Assembly: GCA_903839795.1 (NCBI GenBank)
Contig: CAIMDR010000422.1
Location: 1-6,099, forward strand
From: an uncultured Methylococcaceae bacterium
GTDB lineage: Bacteria > Pseudomonadota > Gammaproteobacteria > Methylococcales > Methylomonadaceae
Length of the DNA stretch: 6,099 nt
Direction of reading: 5' to 3'
In this document: positions 1 to 4,926 of the stretch, piece by piece
Numbering within the stretch: position 1 is the stretch's first letter
Layout: each line of letters starts with the position of its first letter
Position numbers and translations under genes: made by a program
Notes under the pieces: model-generated
What the model saw: only the letters and a program-made list of their open reading frames with translations
The model's database searches: none
Told to the model about the DNA's origin: nothing

Positions 1-42
1 GGCACGCCCTACGTACTATCGCTAATCCCAATTATCATGAAA

Positions 43-360
43 TTAAGCGGCTTGTTTATGTACATGAGTAAAACAGTCTTTTGGACATACTTTTGAGCAG
101 GCTTCGCAGCCGATACAATCAAGGCCGTCTTTTATACTCATGACCATGCTGTTGTCATCGTCGTCCTCAAAATCGCCATAATCATCATCAAAATCGTCGG
201 GGTTAAGTGCTTCGGCTTTTTCCACCAAATCAAAAACATCGCGCGGACAAACCTTAAAACAACGACCACAGCCAATGCAGGTTTTTTGATTGATGTCAGT
301 CACATAGGCAGGTGTCCATTCATTGCCGCCAAAGGTTACACCGGTTACAAATTCAGCCAT
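43..360 (-). CDS. fdxB: Nif-specific ferredoxin III (FdxB-like, two 4Fe-4S clusters)
   Basis: This 105-residue soluble protein has two complete CxxCxxCxxxCP cluster motifs, at Cys28/31/34/38 and Cys82/85/88/92, each predicted to bind a [4Fe-4S] cluster. The '[16 protein letters not shown]' motif and the matching second '[15 protein letters not shown]' motif are typical of the nif-specific ferredoxin III family, which usually lies next to nifX and the DUF269/DUF683 genes. Its likely role is cytoplasmic electron transfer to FeMo-cofactor assembly (inference from context). The linker between the motifs is very acidic: 11 of residues 55-69 are Asp or Glu. The ATG at 360 has a GGGAG ribosome binding site seven bases upstream and lies 14 bases after the stop of the preceding gene, so translation is probably coupled. 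Length is normal for the family. A general 2[4Fe-4S] ferredoxin is the alternative, but context argues against it. Confidence 0.93.
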   Translation of the reverse strand: MAEFVTGVTFGGNEWTPAYVTDINQKTCIGCGRCFKVCPRDVFDLVEKAEALNPDDFDDDYGDFEDDDDNSMVMSIKDGLDCIGCEACSKVCPKDCFTHVHKQAA

Positions 361-374
361 TATTAATCTCCCGG

Positions 375-590
375 TCAGGCCGCTTCTGCTTGCGCGGCAT
401 TAAGTTTTTGATTGGCCTCATCCCATGCTTTACAGGCATCGTAGGTTGCTTGAGCAATTCCCATAATTTCATCGTAAGCATCCGGCAAGCGGTCTTCAAT
501 CAGGTCATGTAATTCCATCGCCTGTTCGCTGGCCAGACGTTTGGTTTTTTTGACTTCTTTTTCCAACTTTTTCAACTCTTCAGGGCTCAT
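375..590 (-). CDS. DUF683 / CCE_0567-type small nif-associated protein
   Basis: This 71-residue protein belongs, by sequence pattern and position, to the small DUF683 (CCE_0567-like) family found beside nifX and DUF269 genes in diazotrophs. It starts with '[20 protein letters not shown]', a strongly charged amphipathic helix, followed by a '[19 protein letters not shown]' segment and a second helix (about residues 41-71) ending in an Ala-rich tail. This fits a helical hairpin. It has one Cys (in '[11 protein letters not shown]') and one His (in 'MELHDLIED'). No signal peptide or membrane segment is visible. The family is described as a possible metalloprotein, but its biochemical role is unsettled and nothing here resolves it. 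The ATG at 590 is preceded by a textbook AAGGAG seven bases upstream, which overlaps the stop codon of the DUF269 gene, so the two genes are probably translationally coupled. Confidence 0.88.
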   Translation of the reverse strand: MSPEELKKLEKEVKKTKRLASEQAMELHDLIEDRLPDAYDEIMGIAQATYDACKAWDEANQKLNAAQAEAA

Positions 591-601
591 GGCTGTGCTC
601 C

Positions 602-1075
602 TTAATCGGTGGCGGCGTTGTGATATTTTTCGATTAAGCCCAGTGCTTTTTCAATCGCTTTCTCGCTTTTTTCACATAAATCTTCAAGGCTGGAAAAACC
701 AAAACGATGTGTGTCGCGCAATACTTTATCGACGACAATCAGTTTTCCTACCATGATTAAGGCGCGGCCAAAGCCTTCATGCGTTACATTAATCATGGGT
801 GCAGCCATTAAGCCGGTCTTTTTTTCAATCAGTGTCGCCAGTGAATTGTAATAAGCCTTTAAACGGGCGATAGTAATTTCTTCCGGATCACCGATGACCG
901 GAATTTTCTGTTTACGTTCTTTGGTTAACACAATAGGATCGATGATTTTTGCTTCCGACCACCCCTCGTAAGTGTCATAAGTATCTATGGCGCGTAATTG
1001 TTTTATATAATCTTTTACAATATCAGAACTTAAATTGACATCATCTTCTTGTACAACTAATTCAGCTGTGGCCAT
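602..1075 (-). CDS. NifX-associated nitrogen fixation protein (DUF269)
   Basis: This 157-residue cytoplasmic protein matches the DUF269 family of NifX-associated proteins. Supporting segments are 'DIVKDYIKQLRAIDTYDTYEGWS' near residues 19-41 (shown in part), 'VIGDPEEITIARLKAYYNSLA' in the middle, and 'GRALIMVGKLIVVDKVLRDTHRFGF', followed by a C-terminal helix. In Azotobacter-type clusters a protein of this kind is encoded directly after nifX with a DUF683 partner, as here. No cysteines or metal motif stand out apart from a single Cys in 'LEDLCEKSEKA', and the function is not established. The ATG at 1075 has GGAG seven bases upstream. Unlike its neighbours it is not tightly joined to the upstream gene: 248 bases separate it from nifX, so it may have a separate transcript start or an RNA processing point. 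Confidence 0.92.
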   Translation of the reverse strand: MATAELVVQEDDVNLSSDIVKDYIKQLRAIDTYDTYEGWSEAKIIDPIVLTKERKQKIPVIGDPEEITIARLKAYYNSLATLIEKKTGLMAAPMINVTHEGFGRALIMVGKLIVVDKVLRDTHRFGFSSLEDLCEKSEKAIEKALGLIEKYHNAATD

Positions 1076-1115
1076 TTCTTTTCTCCGTTAAATTAAAAAT
1101 TTTTGGTTATCCGGT

Positions 1116-1132
1116 GTAGGGGCAATCCCTAC
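1116..1132. repeat. Short G/C inverted repeat (GTAGGG-N5-CCCTAC)
   Basis: GTAGGG and CCCTAC form a perfect 6-bp inverted repeat around GCAAT, embedded in AT-rich DNA 41 bases before the DUF269 start codon. The word GTAGGGGCAATCCCTAC resembles the ends of small dispersed palindromic repeats seen in many proteobacterial genomes, and it could be a remnant of one. Neither side has a T-run, so it is not a standard terminator. Assignment as a dispersed repeat rests on resemblance only. Confidence 0.4.
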
Positions 1133-1246
1133 CGTATTAATTATTTATCCCCATACACAGTCACTTAAAGATTTAATTAATGTCTTAAGTTGATGTCTAT
1201 AGTCTTTCAGAAATTAAATTTCCATTACATGACGTTTGGAGTCCAT

Positions 1247-1279
1247 ACGGATAACATCCCTTAAAGGGATGGTATCCGT
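1247..1279. repeat. 14-bp imperfect inverted repeat after nifX
   Basis: The arms ACGGATAACATCCC (1247-1260) and GGGATGGTATCCGT (1266-1279) pair over 14 positions with one mismatch around a five-base loop. In the nif transcript this hairpin begins 44 bases after the nifX stop. It is not followed by a U-run on either strand, so an intrinsic terminator is unlikely. A 3'-end stabilising or processing hairpin that sets the ratio of nifENX to downstream gene product is a reasonable inference. Confidence 0.6.
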
Positions 1280-1323
1280 TAAGATCGAAATTATTTATCT
1301 GAAAATCTATATGCCCCTATTAA

Positions 1324-1755
1324 TCATTCATCCCAACCTTCATCTTCCATCTTGCTGAACCGCTCAGGATCAGGGCTTTTATGTTGATTAATCGCTTTTG
1401 CCAGCCAATTGGAAGGCCCTGCTTTTATTTCATTTTGCAGATCAATAATTAAATCTTTAATCTTGCTGCCTTCATGCACCTTAATGGGTTGTATGTTTTT
1501 TAAGATGAGCTGATTAATGGCCGAGCCACCAATGGCTTGGCAATACACTGCTGCACAGCCGTTAAGCAGGTCAATCTTGACGGATAACTTGTCTTCATTG
1601 CCATCCTGACTCAGTTCACCAAATTGGGCGGCTTCCAGTAGTTCGGAATGTTCCAAATCAACAGCATAGACTGCAAAAGATTTGGCAGAACCAAAATGCT
1701 GATTAACGGTTTCCATATCGGTCGTAGCAAAAGCAACTTTTAATGCAGTGTCCAT
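1324..1755 (-). CDS. nifX: Nitrogenase cofactor carrier NifX
   Basis: NifX binds FeMo-cofactor precursor (NifB-co) and its maturing form, and exchanges it with the NifEN scaffold in the cytoplasm. The protein shows the NifX/NifB-type cofactor-binding fold from its start: 'LKVAFATTDMETVNQHFG' followed by 'SAKSFAVYAVD', then 'DLLNGCAAVYCQAIGGSAIN' around residues 64-83, and the family tail 'RFSKMEDEGWDE'. With this start it is 143 residues. The frame is open further upstream to an ATG at 1809 inside the nifN end, but neither that ATG nor the one at 1791 has a ribosome binding site, and the extra 18 residues look unlike the family core. The ATG at 1755 has AAGGA five bases upstream and puts the conserved strand at the N-terminus, so it is preferred. 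It follows nifN by 44 bases. Confidence 0.93.
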   Translation of the reverse strand: MDTALKVAFATTDMETVNQHFGSAKSFAVYAVDLEHSELLEAAQFGELSQDGNEDKLSVKIDLLNGCAAVYCQAIGGSAINQLILKNIQPIKVHEGSKIKDLIIDLQNEIKAGPSNWLAKAINQHKSPDPERFSKMEDEGWDE

Positions 1756-1760
1756 AAATT

Positions 1761-1765
1761 TCCTT
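1761..1765 (-). promoter_or_regulatory. nifX ribosome binding site that decides the start
   Basis: On the minus strand AAAAGGA ends five bases before the ATG at 1755. No comparable purine-rich site precedes the upstream in-frame ATGs at 1791 and 1809. This favours a short nifX that does not overlap nifN. Confidence 0.7.
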
Positions 1766-1777
1766 TTATCAATCGAG

Positions 1778-1790
1778 TGCACAATGTGCA
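1778..1790. repeat. Small inverted repeat between nifN and nifX
   Basis: TGCAC-AAT-GTGCA is a perfect 5-bp inverted repeat in the 44-base nifN-nifX junction, just upstream of the nifX ribosome binding site. It could form a weak RNA hairpin. It is short enough to be chance. Confidence 0.3.
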
Positions 1791-1799
1791 TACGTCGGG

Positions 1800-3197
1800 T
1801 TAATGACATGACAGCGGATAGTCGGTAAGTTCGCTCACCGGTTTTTGGGCATACACAGAACGATAAACCGGAATTTCTTCGTGCGAATAATTGATGACCA
1901 AATTGGCCAAATCAAACAGTGTTTGCCGGGTGCCGCGATAACCGATCCAGGTTTTTTGATAACCGCCAATAATATCGAATAACGGAAACCCGGCTCTTAA
2001 GATGGGCAAGCCCAATCTTTCTGCTGTATCCACGGCATGGGAGTTGCCAATGACCAGTTGCGCTTTATTGGCTTTGCCAAGATGCTCCATGTCTTCAAGA
2101 TCGCCAATTTTGATGGTGGCAACCGGAATACGCGTTAATAAAGGTACATTGCAAGAAGTGACTGCGGCAACTACTTCAGCGCCCATTTCCTGAACCAGAT
2201 CAATAAACGCATTGAGTAAATCAGCATCGGCGGCAATGGCAATGCGTAACTGACCCAACATAAAATGCGTGTCCAGCATGGCGTCCTGTAATTGTGAGCG
2301 TTGCCGCTCAATGCGTTCGGGTACTTCGCGACCACTGATTTCAGTTAAGGCGCTAATCAGTGCATCATTGGCTTTTAAGCCGTAAAGATGATCCAGTGCA
2401 TAAGTTGGAACCCCGGTGCGTTCTTGCAACAATTCACCTGCTTTATAAAGCGACGGCCCGATAACCACCGTTGCCAGTGCATCGCCCAAAGTGGCCATTT
2501 CTGACAAAGGCGTACCCCCAATGGTGACCGGGCTAAAATCCTCATCCGTCAAACAGCCATCCAGCGAGTCGGAAATATCCGGTATAAAAACCGCTCTGAG
2601 CTGAAATTGCTCAAAAATATCCCGAAGCGCTTCCAGGTCGCCGGGTGTCAATGTGTAATTTGCCAAGACATTTACCTGGCGTTTCCGTTTGCCGGGATAA
2701 GTGCCCGCCTCTTTGGCAGCCGGGACTAAGGCACGGATGATCTCTGAGAGTGTCGCTGCATAACCGGTCTCTACGCTGCCGGTAAAATCAGGGGTATTGA
2801 CACCGACTACAGCAATGTCGGCAAATTCCGGGTTAGCTTCTCTAAATTCCCGAACATTACGATGCACATCCGCGCCTTGGGTTTCAGCAAGCCCGGTCGT
2901 TAAAATAGTGATCAGTGCAGGGCGGGATTTTTCGGCAATGGTTCTAATGCCTTCGCGTACATTTTCGTCAGCGCCCATCACCGAACTGCCTTGATCCATC
3001 GCTGTGCTTTGCAGTGGAATCGGTTCTCTGAAGTGGCGTACAAAAAACACTTTGGCAAAAGCCGTGCAGCCTTGTGAGCCATGCAGCATGGGGATTGACC
3101 GATTAAAACCCAGCGTCGCCAAAGAACCGCCGATAGGCTGGCTGGCTTTAAGAGGATTGACGGACAGCGCCTTGTTTCTTTTCAGAATGTCAGCCAT
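1800..3197 (-). CDS. nifN: Nitrogenase FeMo-cofactor scaffold subunit NifN
   Basis: NifN is the beta-type subunit of the NifEN scaffold, a NifK homologue that helps hold the FeMo-cofactor precursor and its bridging [4Fe-4S] cluster. The 465-residue product starts '[21 protein letters not shown]' minus its last residue as counted in the family, and has 'LHGSQGCTAFAKVFFVRHF' with the single cluster-ligand Cys at residue 44, the same number as in Azotobacter vinelandii NifN. 'AMDQGSSVMGADENV' and 'ILTTGLAETQGADV' follow, as in nitrogenase component 1 relatives, and the C-terminal domain holds 'VIGNSHAVDTAERLGLPILR' and 'GYRGTRQTLFDLANL'. It lacks the extra P-cluster cysteines of true NifK. Its ATG overlaps the nifE stop as TAATG, with GGAGG seven bases upstream inside the last nifE codons, so translation is probably coupled to keep NifE and NifN balanced. 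Length is normal and no damage is visible. Confidence 0.97.
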   Translation of the reverse strand: MADILKRNKALSVNPLKASQPIGGSLATLGFNRSIPMLHGSQGCTAFAKVFFVRHFREPIPLQSTAMDQGSSVMGADENVREGIRTIAEKSRPALITILTTGLAETQGADVHRNVREFREANPEFADIAVVGVNTPDFTGSVETGYAATLSEIIRALVPAAKEAGTYPGKRKRQVNVLANYTLTPGDLEALRDIFEQFQLRAVFIPDISDSLDGCLTDEDFSPVTIGGTPLSEMATLGDALATVVIGPSLYKAGELLQERTGVPTYALDHLYGLKANDALISALTEISGREVPERIERQRSQLQDAMLDTHFMLGQLRIAIAADADLLNAFIDLVQEMGAEVVAAVTSCNVPLLTRIPVATIKIGDLEDMEHLGKANKAQLVIGNSHAVDTAERLGLPILRAGFPLFDIIGGYQKTWIGYRGTRQTLFDLANLVINYSHEEIPVYRSVYAQKPVSELTDYPLSCH

Positions 3198-4642
3198 TAC
3201 GCAGCCTCCACCATTGAATTACCCCCCTTTTGCAAAGGGGGGGCTGGGGGGATTTGGGGAGTTTTTATTTTCCACGGCGCAGGTGCTCTAACCGCATCCC
3301 ATACCGGACTTTCAATTGTTAGTGCCAATTGGCGCACCAGCTCCAACATGCCTTGATAACCTTCATAAACAAATTCGCGTTCCTGGTTAATATCCAAAAA
3401 CGGCACTTTGGCTTTTAACGCCGTGTACATATTACGACCACCGGCAATCAGAATATCAGCCTGATAATCATGCACGATTTTTAGCAACGCTTTAGGGCTG
3501 CCGTCGTCAATCATCACCGTGTCTTCGCCCATCAGTTCACGTATTCTGGCTTTATCTTCTTCGGTGGATTTTTTGGTGCCGGTGGCAACCACCACCATCC
3601 CTAAATCTTGCAGTGCTGAAATCACCGACCAACTTTTTACGCCGCCGGTAAATAACAAGACCCGCTTGCCTTTAAGGCGAGCTTTCCAGGGTTCAAGTTC
3701 TTTCCTGACCCGGCTTTCTTCACGTTCTATAAGCGCCTCGGTACGGGCAGTTAAATCGGCATCATCAAGGGCTTTTGCAAAATCAGTTAAGGCTTGACTG
3801 GTGTCGGTAATGCCGTAAAAACTGCCTTCAAACCAAGGCGTGCCGTATTGTTGGTTTAATTTTCGGGCGACATTTACCATCGCTTTTGAGCACACCATCA
3901 TATTCACTTCGGCTTTGTGCATGGTTTGTACTTCTCGAAAGCGTGCATCACCGGACAGCGTACACAACACCCGTAAACCCAACTCATCCAGCAAGGGCAA
4001 CACATGCCAGAACTCACCGGCAATATTGTATTCACCGACCAGATTAACGTCATGGATTTTAATGCCTTCATGCGCTGCGCTTTGCGGCAACGGATCAGGG
4101 TCACGCGTACCAATCACATGATTAACCATCGCATCACCGGCAATACGGTTGCCCAGGTTTTTAGTACCGTAAAATCCGGCAGAATCAATCGGCACCACCG
4201 GCACGCCCCAACGCTCTTGCGCTGATTTACACACGGCATTAATATCATCACCAATTAATGCTGGTACACAGGTGTTATAAACAAAGACGGCGGGCGGCGA
4301 GTAAGTGTCAATGGCTTGTTTGATGGCATGAAACAAGCGCTTTTCCGCACGTCCCATAATAATATCCTGCTCGGTTAAATCTGTGGTCATACCGATGCGA
4401 TATAAATCCGCACCGGAAGAGCGCGTCCCCCGGTTGTCCCAAGAACTGCCGGCACAGGCAATGGGTCCGTGGACAATATGCGCGACATCGGCAATAGGTA
4501 ACAAGGCAATCTGTGCGCCGTCAAAAGCGCAACCACCTGCCGAAGCACCCGGTTTGGGCTTGGCACAACCGGATTTTTCCTTTTTGTTATGCTCACAGGC
4601 CGGTTCATCCAATAGCACAGCAATGTCTTTTGTTGATTTCAT
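3197..4642 (-). CDS. nifE: Nitrogenase FeMo-cofactor scaffold subunit NifE
   Basis: NifE is the alpha-type subunit of the NifEN scaffold, a NifD homologue that carries the FeMo-cofactor precursor during insertion of Mo and homocitrate. From the ATG at 4642 the protein is 481 residues. Cys38, Cys63 and Cys125 ('[14 protein letters not shown]', '[13 protein letters not shown]') sit one residue after the cluster ligands Cys37/62/124 of Azotobacter vinelandii NifE. Cys251 in 'NMMVCSKAM' matches its Cys250, implicated in holding the precursor. The start '[16 protein letters not shown]' aligns with the Azotobacter start; a GTG at 4651 would add three residues but has no ribosome binding site, and the ATG has only a weak one. 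Oddity: after '[15 protein letters not shown]', where relatives are expected to be close to their end, a Pro/Gly-rich tail (about residues 461-475) is encoded by a palindromic repeat, so the C-terminus looks remodelled. It is the first gene after a sigma-54 promoter. Confidence 0.97.
   Translation of the reverse strand: MKSTKDIAVLLDEPACEHNKKEKSGCAKPKPGASAGGCAFDGAQIALLPIADVAHIVHGPIACAGSSWDNRGTRSSGADLYRIGMTTDLTEQDIIMGRAEKRLFHAIKQAIDTYSPPAVFVYNTCVPALIGDDINAVCKSAQERWGVPVVPIDSAGFYGTKNLGNRIAGDAMVNHVIGTRDPDPLPQSAAHEGIKIHDVNLVGEYNIAGEFWHVLPLLDELGLRVLCTLSGDARFREVQTMHKAEVNMMVCSKAMVNVARKLNQQYGTPWFEGSFYGITDTSQALTDFAKALDDADLTARTEALIEREESRVRKELEPWKARLKGKRVLLFTGGVKSWSVISALQDLGMVVVATGTKKSTEEDKARIRELMGEDTVMIDDGSPKALLKIVHDYQADILIAGGRNMYTALKAKVPFLDINQEREFVYEGYQGMLELVRQLALTIESPVWDAVRAPAPWKIKTPQIPPAPPLQKGGNSMVEAA
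3205..3209 (-). promoter_or_regulatory. nifN ribosome binding site inside the nifE end
   Basis: GGAGG on the minus strand lies seven bases before the nifN ATG and is made of the Glu and Ala codons in the final 'MVEAA' of NifE. With the TAATG overlap it indicates coupled translation. The palindromic repeat ends about 12 bases upstream of it on the transcript. Confidence 0.75.
3221..3260. repeat. Palindromic G/C-run repeat within the nifE 3' end
   Basis: The core at 3222-3242 is CCCCCCTTT, a TGC spacer, then AAAGGGGGG: a perfect 9-bp inverted repeat. It is followed by GCTGGGGGGATTTGGGGA to 3260. I recognise this layout (C-run, TTTGCAAA centre, G-run, then CTGGGGGGATTT) as a common dispersed palindromic repeat type in bacterial genomes, usually intergenic. 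Here it lies in the coding frame of nifE and is translated as '[13 protein letters not shown]'. The other strand gives '[15 protein letters not shown]', a peptide typical of such repeats read by chance. G-runs of six or seven are otherwise absent from these genes, which supports an insertion. The genome copy number cannot be seen here. Confidence 0.75.
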
Positions 4643-4648
4643 GGTTGC

Positions 4649-4676
4649 CACTACAAAAATAACTTCGTTTGTAGTG
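4649..4676. repeat. Perfect 9-bp inverted repeat at the nifE transcription start
   Basis: CACTACAAA (4649-4657) and TTTGTAGTG (4668-4676) are exact reverse complements around a ten-base spacer. The element spans the predicted sigma-54 transcription start (about 4671) and ends six bases before the nifE ATG. Because transcription should begin inside the upstream arm, it makes more sense as a DNA operator than as a complete RNA hairpin. No known binding protein can be named from the sequence. Confidence 0.65.
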
Positions 4677-4681
4677 ATAAA

Positions 4682-4697
4682 AGCAAGTCTTATGCCA
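4682..4697 (-). promoter_or_regulatory. Sigma-54 (-24/-12) promoter of nifE
   Basis: On the minus strand the sequence is TGGCAT-AAGAC-TTGCT, against the consensus TGGCAC-N5-TTGCA/T. The invariant GG (4696-4695) and GC (4684-4683) are exactly ten bases apart. The transcription start is predicted near 4671, leaving a leader of about 29 bases before the nifE ATG. Sigma-54 with the activator NifA is the usual control for nif operons, and both an IHF site and an activator site lie upstream in the right order. Confidence 0.88.
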
Positions 4698-4702
4698 TTT
4701 TA

Positions 4703-4715
4703 TAAGTAATTGATT
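4703..4715 (-). promoter_or_regulatory. IHF binding site between activator site and promoter
   Basis: AATCAATTACTTA on the minus strand matches the IHF consensus WATCAANNNNTTR at every fixed position, in an AT-rich stretch. It lies between the NifA site (4742-4757) and the -24 element (4696), where IHF bending would bring NifA to the sigma-54 polymerase. Confidence 0.7.
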
Positions 4716-4741
4716 TTATATTATTTTACGGGGATTTGTTT

Positions 4742-4757
4742 TGTAGGAAAGCTTACA
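4742..4757. promoter_or_regulatory. NifA upstream activator sequence (TGT-N10-ACA)
   Basis: TGT-AGGAAAGCTT-ACA fits the NifA site TGT-N10-ACA exactly and extends to TTTGTA...TACAAA. Its centre is about 79 bases upstream of the predicted nifE start, near the usual range for NifA sites. I found only this one copy in the divergent region. The element is symmetric, but the sigma-54 promoter is only on the nifE side. Confidence 0.8.
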
Positions 4758-4926
4758 AATCGAGTGTATGTAGAAATAAACAGGCAAATATTGGCGTAAT
4801 AGTGACAGTAATTTGAATTTGCGTACAAACAATCTCCAATACCCAATCATTATTTTCTTAAGTCCGGATCAAAAACTGGGTAAACTACAAGCCACTCTAT
4901 AATATGAATACCCGATAACAATCACT
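4758..4926. other. Remainder of the divergent region, aldolase side
   Basis: AT-rich spacer between the NifA site and the aldolase start. No gene, RNA or terminator is evident. It should carry the aldolase promoter; the only clear element is the TATAAT at 4898-4903. Confidence 0.5.
4898..4903 (+). promoter_or_regulatory. Candidate -10 box for the aldolase gene
   Basis: TATAAT is a perfect sigma-70 -10 hexamer 23 bases before the ATG at 4927. The bases 16-18 upstream (around ACTGGG) are a poor -35 match, and no Shine-Dalgarno sequence precedes the ATG, so the transcript leader would be short and translation possibly weak. Confidence 0.45.

Larger units (their letters stand above)
1076..1323 (-). 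other. 248-base gap between nifX and the DUF269 gene
   Basis: This AT-rich interval contains no credible gene; the longest frames are about ten codons. It holds two inverted repeats, at 1116-1132 and 1247-1279. Near its left end is the GGAG ribosome binding site for the DUF269 gene. I saw no -24/-12 sigma-54 pair, no TGT-N10-ACA activator site and no convincing -35/-10 pair on the minus strand. Every other junction between the nif genes here spans at most 44 bases, so the gap stands out. Confidence 0.6.

Noticed and set aside
1247..1279. Intrinsic terminator after nifX.
   Set aside because: The hairpin has no T-run after it on either strand, so it is listed as an inverted repeat only.
1756..1809. 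Longer nifX start overlapping the end of nifN by ten bases.
   Set aside because: No ribosome binding site before the ATGs at 1809 or 1791, the extra residues do not look like NifX, and a good AAGGA site serves the ATG at 1755.
3004..3291. Plus-strand frame with a '[15 protein letters not shown]' peptide over nifN/nifE.
   Set aside because: It is antisense to two well-conserved genes, and the peptide is what the palindromic repeat gives when read on that strand.
4643..4651. GTG start three codons upstream for nifE.
   Set aside because: No Shine-Dalgarno sequence, it lies in the inverted repeat, and the ATG at 4642 gives the family-typical N-terminus.
4878..4893. GG-N10-GC spacing before the aldolase gene, suggesting a sigma-54 promoter.
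   Set aside because: Apart from the GG and GC the bases do not match TGGCAC or TTGCA, and a TATAAT box lies just downstream.
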